DNA of 64,000 nt, from positions 1,240,001 through 1,304,000 of the forward strand of contig JBAJFE010000026.1 of NCBI GenBank assembly GCA_037903355.1, in the 5' to 3' direction. Below are positions 13,701 through 26,400 of the stretch, one piece after another. The notes under the pieces were generated by a model, which ran no database searches, was not told where the DNA came from, and saw only the letters and a program-made list of their open reading frames with translations. Numbering within the stretch: position 1 is the stretch's first letter; every line of letters starts with the position of its first letter. Made by a program: the position numbers and the translations under genes. This stretch comes from Trichuris trichiura (lineage: Eukaryota; Nematoda; Enoplea; Trichinellida; Trichuridae).

Positions 13701-15032
13701 AGCCGCAATGGCCGTTTTGCGTGCTCTGTGGTGTTATGTTCGATTAGGATTAGCATGAGGTGTCAGATAAAAAACTACCAAAACCTTTCTGTCTCAGTAT
13801 GAGACAGGTTTTTAATTAAAAAGAGATGAGCTGGAAATTATGCAGAGGTATTTCAAAAATCTTTGAAAAATTAAGGCACCTTAAGCAAATGAAAAAATTT
13901 CGCTTGACGGTTAATTCATTTCAAATAGCCACTTAACCAATGGCTACATATCAGCATACGTATCACATAAACATTCCTTGATAATGAATACCGGAATTGA
14001 AATCATACTTCAAATACGCTGACTTGAATAGTGCACAGTTAGTGCTGCATTTAAACAGTCCAGGAAGGTATTCTTGTGTATAACTTTTAGCATTAGGATT
14101 AGCATGAGGTGTTTTTCAGTGATCTTTTGCACAATATTCCAAAGCATCATCGACAAAAGTTGTGTATTAATATATACATATGGTTTCATACACCTATTTT
14201 CCATAAAGGGTGTGTAAATTTTTATATTACAGAAGATATTTACGCGTTACCCCATTGAACAGACAGTAGTTATATGTCGGAGTTTTCAAGGCGTTTTCGG
14301 ACCCCTTTTCAGCGGAAAAGCACTTCACTCGAAGGAAAAATGTGTGAAAACGATTCTGAGATGATTTAAATTGTATTCAGTTCATTATTCAGTGGCCGTT
14401 CTTCTGCTTAAAGTTTTCAATTTTTTAAGTTGCCTTAAGTAATTGCCTTATTATTAGTCTCGTTACTTTCTATTCAGTTTTCTAAATTTTGATTTTTGTT
14501 TGAAACAGAACTTTGTGCATTGGCCTTTTGTAATAATCTTTTATTGTTTTCTTTTTTCTTTCTTCGTAATCTTTTATTGTTGATTTTTTTGAGCTATAAC
14601 ACAGTATATCATTGCTATATAATACTCGTCTCGGAATAAGAACAAAAAAATATTATAAATGAAAGAAAGAAGAAGAATATTATCGTGCAGCAATGATTTA
14701 CTACGTTATTTTCACCCAGAAACCAACAATAGGAGAGTGGTAGAAAAAGCTAATGCACAAAGTCCCGTTCTAGCAGAAGTCAACGCTAATAAAGAAGGCT
14801 ACCAAAGACAGTATGAAAAGTTTGAAACAGCTTAATGAACTTTAACATCATTAAAGCGTTTATTAATTCTGTTCATCACCTTTAAAACTATACTGTCCAA
14901 CCAATAATGGGGAGTACAGGAAGGACCTGAAAGCGTTTTATTATATATATAATAAAACTTATATTTACAGAGTATCCCGTTGAACAAATGGTAACTATAT
15001 ACCAGCGCTTTCAGGTCCTTCCTGTACTCCCC

Positions 15033-15078
<46 letters not shown>

Positions 15079-16826
15079 CATATATACCAAATAGAACTAG
15101 AAAAGACAGTTTTCTAAGTTTAGCTATTAATACTGCTGTTTTGTTCCAACTTCAACGACTAAAAAATTCTTTGGCATCATTTTAACACGAGTACCACTTT
15201 CAGCATTGAACGTATAGATCTTCATAACGGTTGGTGTAGTATACCTACCTCCACATGTGACTTTTGTTGTCGCATATGAACGGTGATTAAGCTGTTGTAT
15301 TGATATAGCATTTTTAGCAATTAATCCTATTGATTATTATGCATCAAAAACTGGTTTACTGTTTGTAATGCTGCTATTTTAAAGTCACAACCTGGATCAA
15401 TGAAACCTATTGTGCTTTTTGTATACACTACGTGTATTCCTTTAACCACCTATATGAGAAGTTCATCTGGGAAATGATACAATTCATTTTATGGAAAAGT
15501 TTCATTTCTGTTCCTATACAAAGCATAGCATAGGTAACTTGGCTAAAATCCTCTCAATAAGCCAAGGTTTTTTGAGCATGTTAGCTTTGTTAATATGACT
15601 GTTTGCAAATGAAATTTTTTGCAGTGGACGTGTGGGTTTTCATTAGTATATCATACGGTATGGCAAGTCAACATGCTCACCCTATTATATGGTATACCGA
15701 TGAATTTAGTTACACATTAAAAACTAATGACTTGATAACAGGGCTGTACGTTTTCATTACCTTTTCTGTTACAACAGGAGAGTTCATCATGTGAAAAATA
15801 AAACTAGTTACATATTATATTAAAAATAGTTGCAGCAACAAAGTGCACTTAAGTAATTGCCACTGCAAGCAATCAAACTTGATCTATCATTGGCAAGTTT
15901 TAAGTATGACAAGCAATTCTCAACTTCTTTTTTGAAGGTACACAGAAGGTGGAGCAATGTCTGTGGAAAAAGGGTGCGCAAGAAAACCCACCATGACTTC
16001 TGTTGGTTGTGAATACCAAGGAAAGCCAACTCGGCTTCTCTGCCTTTGCAATGGGACAAACTTCTGCAATGAAAATCCACTCAGCGAAGCTTCAGGGTCT
16101 AACAACCATGCGGTGTCATGCTATGATTGTCAGTCTGGTTCCTATGACTGTTCTAAGCAGTGCAGAGGGGACTATTGCCTGCTTGACACTATGACCAAGG
16201 AACAGTCATGCGGCTTTGGACTCCCAATTTTGCCATTTCATTACCAAAACAATGAGCTACTACCTCCTTTAGTAGACTCGACTGACCAATCAGTCACATG
16301 CGCTTCGATTGCATTTGGCGACAATCACCAGGTAAGCTTTGATAGGAAAACGTTTTGTGAACTCTTACAAGATCGACTTTAGCAGTTCATTTGCGCATGC
16401 AATGGTAGTTATTGTAACAATAGGATGACCGCGCGAGAGGATCCATGGACAAGAATAGGCAAGCGATATGTTACCTGCTACAAGTGTCAATCAGTTACAG
16501 ATGGCTATGGTCAATCGGCATGCACTAACGGGACCTGCATTGGAGAATTTTGTGTTCTCAAAGTGAGGAACAGCAATTGGCCTAAAAGCGTCTATGTCCA
16601 CACGGCTGGTTGCTTAAACAGCAGCCGATCAGCACTTGTGACAACCGGTTGCAATCAGCGTTGGGTGTTGGACGCAAAGGAAGAAATCGACTGCGCTTGC
16701 AGGACTGACCTTTGTAATGCTGACCTTTCGTCGGCCAGTCGAAGCCACGCTGAGAAAATGATGAACACCCACTTAACTCTCCTATTCATTGTTGTGCCTT
16801 TAGTTCTAGCATATTTCACTAAATGA
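10776..16826 (+). CDS. Secreted three-domain ET/Ly6-like protein, probable GPI anchor
   Basis: Exons: 10776-10954, 15938-16331 and 16386-16826, giving 337 aa. A signal peptide (about 1-27, SLALFIYFAFV) is followed by three Cys-rich modules at about 30-105, 121-203 and 222-303. Each has the pattern CY.C ... C.G(D/E)(Y/F)C ... GC ... C.C...(Y/F/L)CN. Nematode ET-module and Ly6/activin-receptor-like proteins use this layout. The C-terminus is hydrophobic (about 320-334, LLFIVVPLVLAYF) with almost nothing after it, which suits GPI attachment or a tail anchor. Splice frames join correctly (GGCGA|GTAAGT with GAAG|GTACAC; CACCAG|GTAAGC with TTTAGCAG|TTC; acceptor 16383 is also possible). The first intron is unusually long at 4983 nt. 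Partner and function are unknown. The only strong evidence linking exon 1 to the rest is phase and Cys pattern. Confidence 0.78.
13743..14112 (+). repeat. Exact 21-bp direct repeat, two copies
   Basis: The word ATTAGGATTAGCATGAGGTG plus one T occurs at 13743-13763 and again at 14092-14112. The flanks differ. The spacing is 349 bp. It could mark a decayed repeat-element boundary or a shared protein-binding word. Confidence 0.7.
14232..15032 (+). repeat. Two diverged copies of a repeat-element segment
   Basis: About 14232-14320 and 14967-15032 share the order TATTTAC, T(A)(T/C)CCC(A/G)TTGAACA, AGTAGTTATAT/GGTAACTATAT, then a (C)GTTTTC/GCTTTC block followed by a C-rich terminus. The second copy forms the loop and right arm of the 27-bp inverted repeat. 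This suggests a small interspersed element present twice in the intron. Confidence 0.4.
14909..15032. mobile_element. Small inverted-repeat element (MITE-like)
   Basis: A perfect 27-bp inverted repeat (14909-14935 and 15006-15032, outer ends GGGGAGTACAGG / CCTGTACTCCCC) encloses 70 bp, for a unit of 124 bp. It lies directly beside a TA microsatellite, and TA-rich DNA follows the left arm too. A target-site duplication cannot be read because of the TA repeats. A foldback or MITE origin is likely. A structured intronic RNA is a weaker alternative. Confidence 0.6.
15034..15073. repeat. (TA)20 microsatellite
   Basis: An uninterrupted TA dinucleotide run of about 40 nt, continuing as imperfect TA to about 15085. 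It sits directly against the right arm of the inverted-repeat element. Confidence 0.95.
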
Positions 16827-19800
16827 ACAGCCTGCATTCATTGGATCCTTAATGATGGTAAAAGCTACAGGCTAATGTACAACATGTAATGAATCAGACC
16901 ATGACGCAGTGAATGAGCTGCGCAGACGCGGAAGTATATACTGTATCATCAGGATGATCCAGTTTCCAATAACAACGATTCATTACAGCAGCACATTGTG
17001 CATAGAGAGAATGAAGTGAAATACGAGTGTAGCGTGCGACGCGTCCGCCATTGTGCAAATCCGGTCGCTGTGAAAGTTGAGCACATCTTCTTGGTGAGTC
17101 AACAGAAACGAGTTTTCAGTCTCACAACTATACAGCCGGCAGTCAAGAGGACGCTACTCAGGCGAAGCCTCTTGAAAACATTGCTTCATGGCCTATCAAA
17201 GACTACAATCTTGTTTTCATGTTCAGCAACAAGCGTGACGTGACCGTCAATTGTAAGATGGACATGATGAGAGGGACAAAAGTTTCAACAGATTCGCCTC
17301 AGCGGTTCGCTCAAAGGGCTGAACGACAATTCCACAGTCTGCTGCTAACGTATAGCAATGAAGAGAGCGCAAAAATGATGACCACTTTTCAACAATTTAT
17401 ACGCTAGAAAGACTGAAAAGGAACTGAAAATTTCCACTAAAGCTTCTATAGTTCACTACTATTACCTTGAGAAAGTCTGCTTGCCTTATCTTTGACATTA
17501 TTTGCAATGTGCGGTATGCATATGCTTCCAGCTGGTAGCAAAAGAGTACGAGTCAAAATAAATGACACCGAAAGTTAAAGTGGTGCTGAGAGAAGTTACT
17601 TATTCAAAATCTTTGGCAACATTAAAAAGAGCATTTCAGACTGAATCGATCAATCATAAACTGTTCAATCTATTTTTTATTTATAATAATTTATGTCCAA
17701 GCATCAAACTCTACTACTAATTAGCAGTACGAACAAGTAGCATTCAGCTGATAGTTGCTTAGGATACGTCCAGTAGAGATGTGCTACACTTTATTGATAA
17801 TTTGCTCTAAAAAAATTATTATTTCTCAGCTGAGCTTCAAAAGCAACAGCAAACATTTGCGAAGGTTACTTTATCTAACGCTGAAGAGGGATTTATTTCA
17901 AATGTATTTAATGAGTATAAAACTAGGTTCTTTTAAAATAAACTTTTTTTAATGATAAACTTCATTAGACGCAAAGTTTTAGCCATACTGCATCGATTTA
18001 GCGGACCTTAATTTCCCCAAAGTATGAAGTCCATCAGTGGAACGTCTCACCGCTTGACGACTATATTTATAATTCAAATAAAGTAAAGGTATGGGTGTCC
18101 GTTGGCAATGTTTTTGCGAATAATGGAGGAAGGCCGCTGCCTAAGCAATTTCTCCGAAATGCTTAATCCTTTTCAAAAACATCTGCAGCAATATTTTACA
18201 CTTACACATAAAAACAAAAAATCACATATGAGACTGTTTCCAGAAAGAATATTTACAGTATAGGCTGCGCTTACACTGCGGAAGTTAAAAAAAGTTGTAC
18301 AACTCTTCACAAGTGGATATTCCTGTGCAGTACTTGCTTCTTGAGCTCTCAACTATGCGAAAGCTATCAAAGGTGAAAAAGCTTAAAGGGATACGGAGGC
18401 AATTGCGAAATTTTGTTTACAAGTTTGCTAATTGATCGGTAGTGCAGCAAAGAGAAGTTCAGGAAAGAATACGGCATCGTTCGTACGCTCTGACGATTAT
18501 TGTTCAATGAGGGTGAATCACCCATGTCGTCACATCATTAGATTGAACGCAACTTGGGTTAGAGTTTCAGAAACGGCTGCTTGAAAGCGCAATCCCGCTT
18601 AGCTAATCTTGTACGCAGAATTAGCGGCAATGCAACTTCTCAGGTGGACAAAATCAACACATGCCATTGTCGAACGAACATTTCGCACTGATAACTACTG
18701 AACACCATCTCCGCTTAGCTTTTGTCATTCAGCTGAAGTTTGTTGACTGTAAAGGCCAAAAGGACCTTTTCTGCGTAATACTCCTTTAAAGTTCAGAGCG
18801 CTCAGAAATCAAAAAAATTTAAATCGCTTAACGGCCTTTGAACTTTTATTTTTTAATTAGAATTTTACTTTCGCTTCCTAAGCAAAAACGCCGCGACTGT
18901 TCTTATTTCTTTCCTTTGTAATGCAGCAGTTACGCAGCTCAGGCAGAAAATTCCTATCGCACATATAAACGTACTGTAAAGAATCAGTGTCTTTGAACAG
19001 CTAACGTTTCACAATTAGTTTTTCCTTTTTAACAAAGAACCATAGCCGCACAATAACCAAAAAATAATGTGCAGCATATTAGTACAAACAGGCAGAAGCT
19101 AGTTTAATGTTGGTACTGCTGAAAATTGTCTCATTTACGTTTCTTCTCTCAAGGAGACAAAGCTGCTGAAGCAAGTTGGTGGTTAAAAATTTGCAAACAG
19201 AAAATTCAACTCGCCAGCCGAAGGGTGAAGTAAACCGCATTTCAAACGCTTACAATGCACTGGTGACATTGAGAGATCACACGCTATTTCCATGGACAAG
19301 TTAATTCAAATTTCTAGGCTGCGAACACTTACTTAGAAAAGTGTCACTAACATGTCACTTCATTGAGTATCGTCATCACCGATGGGTGTCACTTTACTAA
19401 TTTTCGTTCAAACGCACTGACTTTTCGCCCGTCAATGTTGACTGCTACGTACAGTAGAAAAATACCGGTTAAAGCGAGTTAGATATATTACAAATTTGGA
19501 AATTTTAGCTCGCCTCCATTCTCCAAGGTCTTACTTGCAACTTCAAGGAGCATTGTCGAAGCAACGGAAAAAGGTAGAGCAGGCCAACATTCCAAACCAG
19601 CCGTACCCCCATTGGCAATTGAAAAGGGTGAGAAAAAAGAGACAACCCATTGTACAACCGGTCCGCTCTGCTATCGCTGCTCTTTTCTCGGCTGACTTGT
19701 CGTTTATTCACGCCTATTTTCACCAAAGGCCAAAAGTGAACGGCCAAGTTGATTGATGACCCTGAACCTTCTCCGTAATGCCCGTCTGGGGAGTCACTTC

Positions 19801-22385
19801 TCATTTAGACCAATGGGCACATGCACTCTGTTCATTACGTGACAGCAGCAAATACTCACTATTATTCATCCACGTTTGGTTTCTAAGCTTTCAAAATAAT
19901 TTTTTAAAAGTGCATATGAACCTGACAGGGTTCAGAAAAGTTTGTTGATGTAGGGGAAATTGTACTGCAATGATAACGGGGCAAATTCATCGTTACGGCA
20001 AGATGGTAAGCGGACGGCGGTTTCCCGCTTTTGAGGAATCGTTTGCTCGCTGATCACTCTGCTGACAAGCTGTCAATTGAGACAGATTATTATCAGTTCA
20101 ACCAGGGATCGATTATTCAATCAACACAGAGCGCAACAAGAACGTACAACTATTGGGAACAATGGCCACCCAACGTCTCCGTAGAGAAGGCTACGCGCTG
20201 AGCAGCTGGACATAGTCAAGCCGGAGCCATTGTCCTTCGCCGTAAGGATGGTCAGTCGTCCATTCAACCACTTGAAGGAGCATCGCGGTCAACAATGCGC
20301 CCCCATCCTATTAATTCCCATTGATGACAAGATAATTTGCACGCCGTCCAGTCGCCAACAAAACGACGCATAATGGACGACTAAAAGCGAAACCGGTTCA
20401 ACGCCTCAGCGCGCAGCGGATACTTAGCAGACTCTGACCGCTCAGTGACCATTTGGTCACCATCTTTTCTCAACAGGGCACTCGGTCAATGATAGCGGAA
20501 TAAGACTTATGGCACCCCTTGGGCGCAGCAGTTGCCTTCAGCTTAGCGCGGCAGGCGATGCTACGGAAGGCGGTGAAGGGCGGGCGGAACAGGACGAGCC
20601 ATCATCGTTGACAACTATATTTCCAGTCGATGCACTTCACACCTTGCGCGTCGTTTAGCCGACAGCGATTGACAACTATTCGCACAAGAGGGTTGAATAC
20701 CGTCACACGCTCATAGAAGGGCCCATAGCTTATACTGGAAAGGTTTATTGATCGTTTAGTGACGACACACCGTAGGCGATAAGGATTGATTCAAAGCGCG
20801 CCATGAAACCCAATTGACGTGAGGGTTAATCGCGTTGGATTAGAGCAAAGTGAAGCTCTCATCTCTTGTCACGATCGCTGAGGGTGAGAGAGGGGAGCTC
20901 GAAAGGTGGTGGCGTTCTCACGCCAGGGGCTGAACCAAGCAAGTCAACAAAATCTACTATAATCAATTATGCAAAGTTGCAAGTCCAACAAGCACTTATT
21001 AGTACGGACAATGACGGTCCCAATGGATGGTGCTTTGTCAATGGGACGACGGCCGAGTACAAAACGGCTCAGCTGAGGTAGAAAATCACCACGCGCAGGT
21101 GCTCATTAAGCGCAGGAATTGCGTGCGCAGATCATTGCCACCAGTGGTCGCGCCGGAAAACATATGCCGACCATTAACTGATTGGCGTTCACGCTAGACT
21201 GACAGCGTGATGAACACCCTCGCCCAGCAACCGCGCGTCGTCTTCACCGTTCATTAGAGCCTCCAGGGGCGGCCCAGTGAATCGAATTAAACGGCAATGT
21301 CCCTTCTTTGAGGACGGCTGACCACATGGTTACAGTAATCAGGACGAACCAGGTTAAAGGACCTATCATTAACGGACGGCCGACCGTGTCGTGACAGGAC
21401 GTATCCTTGTCAAACCGGCTCCTGTCGGACTGAGAATGTAGTCAGCCTGAGATGAGCACTTAGAAAGCGCGGCTGTCCCATTGTCATCGTCAATGCTGAC
21501 CAGCATAAGACGTTATGCCTAAGGACAAATTGTGCATTTAGCCTGGGCCAACCGTCAGTCCGCTGTCCGCAGCGATAACGTCACTAAACACAATCGGTCA
21601 AAGTGGTTTCTAATGGCTTCAGTCGAATCGAAATGTGCGCGCTGCATATGCAAACCAGCTAAGGCGTAGGCAACATGGCCCCCATTAGGTGGTCCGGCAT
21701 CACCTTACCAAGCAATCTGTATCAGTGAGAGATCGCGTGGCGATCGCTCGAAGCTGGTCGGAAGTTGCATGATCAATGGGGGTTCCACTTTGCAAGGGAT
21801 TTGCCCAGCATGCAGTCCATTGGCAAGCAAATGAAATGCCTCGATGGATATTCAACTTTGCTGAGAATAGAACATAGTTGATCGACGTCCCGCCACCAGC
21901 GGTGAACCCTTCTCTTCAGCTTTGCAGCAATTGAAATGGAAAATGCACGACATATTGTCAAGCTAAAAGAGGCGCGTGCTTAAGGCCACCAACTAAACCA
22001 TTGACCATGGCACGCATTCCGCTTGCGTCGATGACAAAGTACCGACTTGATTTATTCTCTCCTTTCCCAGGCAAAATAGAAAGCCGTTTACACTCTGATC
22101 AAAGGATAGAGTGAAGGAGACGTAAAGACAAACAATAAGAGAGAAGGAAAAGGCAAGCTCATTAAGCTAAGTATACTGTAGCATTGAAAGGAAAAAGGGT
22201 TCACAGGGAGAGCACAAAGAGATACACTCACTATGACGGAAGGCGGAAAGCCGTCGGCTGGCGGGGCTACAAAGCCGCACAGAGCCAAAAGTTTGGGATC
22301 GCATATTGCACTGTCATGATTTCATCTTGTCCATTGCACCATCACCACCAAAGAGAAGTGGCATTGTGTTAACACTTTGTGTTGT
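16827..22385. other. Gene-poor region between ET/Ly6-like and Six3/6 genes
   Basis: No coding gene is supported. Open frames here are 60-99 codons, overlap on both strands and lack homology. From about 19.5 kb onward the sequence becomes less AT-rich and unusually full of the words CAATG/CATTG and GTCAA/TTGAC on both strands. This is the 3' side of the Six3/6 gene and may hold distant enhancers, but I can point to no defined element. Confidence 0.45.
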
Positions 22386-23492
22386 TTATAATTGAATATC
22401 CGGTGATGGGAGATTTGACTTGCTGGCAGAGGGACTAGCTGGCCCGTCAGTTGCTGATCCATTACACTGTTTACGACTGCACCCGAGGTCTGAGGGGGTT
22501 GCCAAATTTTTCAGCTCCAATGAATGGTCATTTGAATAAGAGCTTATTGCCATCTTTTTTGGCGCTGGGGGAGCTTCCTCATCAACGTTAGAGCGCGCTG
22601 ACTCATCGCTATCGGATCCTCCAATACCGGCTAATTCGAACATTGCGTCATCATCATCGTCATCGTCGAATTCTCCATCTTCGCTGAGCAAGACGCGCTG
22701 CTTGTCATGCGCTTTGCCTTCAGGCGTTGACTGTTGTTGCATCATTTGCAGCCTGCGAGAAGAAGAAAAAATATTCAATGGAAGCGAACCCAAAAAAATC
22801 AGCATGCAGAAGTACCTATTCTTAACGGCAGCAGCTCTGTCCCGCTGACGGCGATTCTTGAACCAATTTCCTACTTGCGTAGGCGTCAATCCAGTAGCCT
22901 GGGCTAGTTCACGTTTTTTTGTTGGGTTCGGGTAAGGATCCTGCAGATACCACTCGCGCAGCAAGCTTCTTGTGCGTTCCTTGAAGCAGTGAGTTTTCTG
23001 CTCACCATCCCAGATGGTTCTTGGCATGGGAAACTTCTTGCGCACACGGTACTTGTCCACAGGGCCTAAAGGTCGGCCGCGAAGTTTAGCCGCCTCCTGA
23101 TAGTGAGCTTCAAGCCACATGGCTTGCAGCTTTGCGTGAGACGCTTTCGTGAAGCGATTGTTCTCCAATATATGGTACATCTCCCGAAAATTGCCCATAT
23201 GAAAGGCTACAATTGCCCTGGCTCTTAGAACAGCTTCATTCTTGTTCAATTCAATGAAGTTCGGATGGGCCACCGGCAAGGACCAGAGGAAGCGAGCAAG
23301 ACGGTCGATATCACCGCTCTCCTCCAATGTTTCACAAACGCTGGCCACTTGATCGCTGCTGAAGCTGAGTACTGGTATTGAAGGTATAGGCGAAAAGAAA
23401 GCTGCTGCGGCTGCGGCAGCGGCAGCCACGGCTGGGTTGGCAAACGTGGGCGTAAAGGCGCCCTGGCCCGTCGTTCTAAACGGCATCCACAT
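22386..23492 (-). CDS. ceh-32: Six3/6 (Optix) family homeobox transcription factor
   Basis: Exons: 22816-23492 and 22386-22752, giving 347 aa. A 63-nt intron (AATAG|GTACTT ... TCGCAG|GCTGC) happens to be open in frame, so a naive reading adds 21 spurious residues. The order is a poly-Ala stretch (about 21-31), the SIX domain (about 42-156, with [24 protein letters not shown] and [14 protein letters not shown]), then a homeodomain (about 157-216). The homeodomain contains [18 protein letters not shown] and [12 protein letters not shown]. Thr and Gln of GEQKTHCF place it in the Six3/6 subfamily, not Six1/2 or Six4/5. An acidic Asp run and a Ser-rich tail follow. Family members pattern anterior head and eye structures and repress through Groucho. 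The start is the first Met of MWMPF, and an ATG two codons later is equally possible. It stands alone in a wide gene-poor area, as is usual for developmental regulators. Confidence 0.95.
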   Translation of the reverse strand: MWMPFRTTGQGAFTPTFANPAVAAAAAAAAAFFSPIPSIPVLSFSSDQVASVCETLEESGDIDRLARFLWSLPVAHPNFIELNKNEAVLRARAIVAFHMGNFREMYHILENNRFTKASHAKLQAMWLEAHYQEAAKLRGRPLGPVDKYRVRKKFPMPRTIWDGEQKTHCFKERTRSLLREWYLQDPYPNPTKKRELAQATGLTPTQVGNWFKNRRQRDRAAAVKNRYFCMLIFLGSLPLNIFSSSRRLQMMQQQSTPEGKAHDKQRVLLSEDGEFDDDDDDDAMFELAGIGGSDSDESARSNVDEEAPPAPKKMAISSYSNDHSLELKNLATPSDLGCSRKQCNGSATDGPASPSASKSNLPSPDIQL

Positions 23493-26400
23493 TGGGAGGT
23501 GAGCGCGCTAGGACGCAGGGTTAAACAATGGGCTAACTCTCTTTCTTTCACACACAGACAAACCACAAGCTTGGTCGAACAACACTGTCAACTTGCATGC
23601 AAGAAGACCAGATCGACGAGAGACCGGTCCGTCTACTCACAAGCGAAGTCAACAGGAAAGCTACGATGAAACTACGGGGAGGAGCTCGATGGCGTCTAAG
23701 TGTCAAAATATGTTAGTGGTACGACAAGAGGTCAATAAATCGAGTACGCTCACTGGTCGATCAGCGCTTGATTGACGCGTGCTGATTGGTCGACTGGCCG
23801 TTTGATTATTGTATTCATCTAAGCAAGACTGCCTCCCAGCGCCGTTGCAACCAAAAGGATTAACGATCGCTCGATGAGCGGCATTCTCAAACTACCGTAG
23901 CCTAAAGAACCCGATGGCCATCAATATGCAACTCTAATATGCAGCCTATGAGAGAGAGGTGGCAATTCGATCAGCGTGTGAAATCTTTACACTGCAGTCA
24001 ACCGGTCCTCCGCCAGTGTACAGCCTTGAGTATATAGAGACTCTCGTCGGCATGTGAACAAGATAACCCACGCCAGCTTTAGGGGGTATTTTTTGAAAAA
24101 AAAGTTAAGTCACTGACAGATGATATATGGCATACAGACTGAACAATCTGTCAACCGTACGAAGTTGAGCTTTCGTTGATAGGGAGGGCTAATTCGATTA
24201 ATTTGCGCTAATCCCCATTTAGGGCATGTTCAAGCAGAGTTGGTAGGCGTCCAATGGTTCAGCCGTGATCATTCACCAAGAAACAATAGTAACGAAATCC
24301 TATCGGTCAACCGGATTGTGTGCACAAACAGTGTCTGCTGGTGACGAGCTCAGGCGACCGGTAATTTGTACCGTAATTAGCTGGGAGGGGCAGAACGCTG
24401 AGTCGGTCAGCTCGCCCTCGAAGCATTGTTAAGCACCCTATGCTGCCTTGGCCATTCAACGGGAGTCAATTCATCACCTGGCCACAATGGGCCGCTTGAC
24501 ATACATGCCTTTCGTGAGCTGCCTGCCTACAGTAATTGTCAAATGGGTAGACAACTCTCTCTGCATTGCACTTAGGGGCGCCTAAGGGATCAGCAGAGCA
24601 GTGTCCAACCTTTTGACAAACGGACGTAAGAAAACCGCCCTAAAGTTGCGCTTCATTGGAAACCGTTGCTTTGATCGATCTGACAGCGCATCTGTCACTG
24701 ATGAAGCAGTATTGTGATTGCGCGCCGAAAAGGGCACTTAAGTGTTCAACAATTTTCTAGTCGATTTTTCGCGTCAACGCCTTGGCGCATCGTCCAGACG
24801 ACGACAACGCAAAAGTGTATGGTAGTAAGCAGCGACAGTTTGTTTGCCTACGCGTGTTGTTAGGACAACTGTGTTCAAAGCTTCACGTGCTCAGGCAATA
24901 ATCTCAGGTGTCACTGGACAAGGGTCATGTCGACTCATTGGAAAACTGACGGCAGGAATGCGGATTTGCGTGCGTGCGCAACTGCCCCGCCCTCTGTAAG
25001 GACCGGATCAACGCTGTCCAGGCGACCATTGTGCTAGCAGAGCATAGGCAGCATGACAAACAGGAACATCGGTCGTCACAGCTCATCCAGGCTAAGATAT
25101 GTTTGCACAATGAGGCGTCTACAGCCGAACACAACTGCTGTCGTCCAGTTTCCGCTGCTCTGCCAGTTCACTGTAGTCTCGTTTGCGTTCTGAGGTCGCT
25201 TGCAAAAACACCACACTAAAGTTACGAACCAAAGTTTGCCAGCTGCTGACCTAAACCAAGCCCATATTCCTGCCTCTGAGAACAAACACTAAAAGTGCAT
25301 TTCAACATTGAAGCACTGATTCACTTCAACCTGACGAACAGATAACATTACAACAGCTCTACAACGTCTACACTTATAACTCCTAAGAAAAGGGTCGTTG
25401 CTCATCTCGTAAAAGAAACAACGAGTGCATTAATGTTAATAGGGTTGCAACCCTTTGACTCCTTTAACTATACCAAATAAGCTTTGCAATAATCAACTTT
25501 CCGGACAAAGAGTTCAATTGATGCATAATGATGAGCGACTGCCCAACGTTCCCATCCCACCATTTATTCAGGGCAAATCGGAAGTGAACCAACGAAAAGC
25601 GCAGGCCACAATGCTCTGATCCAATTAGCAAGTCGACAGTAGCGACAAAACTAAACGGAAACCATTAGCACATCGATGACCGGACGCTGGAAAGCGGCGC
25701 CTCCTGCTGTCCATGACCAACGGATGCCCATGTCCGGTCGTGCAGGTGACATACAATGGGGGATAGCAAAGTTCTTTGGCCATGGAAAGGCGCCAATTAT
25801 TAGGACGAACGCGTGGCAACATGACCACGGCCAAATGTTACTTCGTTTAGGCATGTATCAAAGGGATACCTTTGTTTTACTGTTCTAAACGCTGCGTAGG
25901 CGCCCTGACAAAATATTATCATCGTTAACATCATAAGGCGCCAATATGGCGAAAGGACATGGGCTAATTTCGTTGAAGGTTGAAGTAGCCTTAGGGTGAC
26001 CATGATTGGGTCAGCTTTGCGAAGGGAGGACAACAATTGGCGGACTGAGGCATTAAGATCTTTGCCCTATCAAGCGTTGGCGGTCAAGATCATGCTTTTC
26101 ATTGCAGAATGGACGAACGAGTGACTCTCCATCTTCTCATCTTTCAGAACATCCTTTCAGCTAATATTCCTCGCAGCATCAAGGCTGTGTAATGAAATAG
26201 AGGTCCCAGAGCGAACCAGCTCAATGAATTGCTAATTGCGATCAAATGGTCGCCTGGGTATGGCGCCTGATTGATCTGGTTAAACCCCTCAGATCAAGTT
26301 CGTTACGCCAACAAGCGTAGCCGATGAATCGCTTAAAAACATATTGAATTGAAGACAACGGTCTGCTCACAGCACACCAGACCATGCTGAATCAAAAAAT

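Larger units (their letters stand above)
10955..15937 (+). other. 4983-nt intron rich in repeats
   Basis: This intron separates the signal-peptide exon from the rest of the ET/Ly6-like gene. It holds an exact 21-bp direct repeat (13743-13763 and 14092-14112), a short hairpin at 13789-13807 (CTGTCTCA / TGAGACAG), a 27-bp perfect inverted repeat beside a TA microsatellite, and two diverged repeat copies. Open frames inside it (for example 15603-15794) have no coding character. An unrelated nested gene was not found. Confidence 0.6.

Noticed and set aside
22753..22815. Extra 21 residues inside the Six3/6 open frame
   Set aside because: Clear GT...TCGCAG intron; removing it restores the family sequence KNRLQ.
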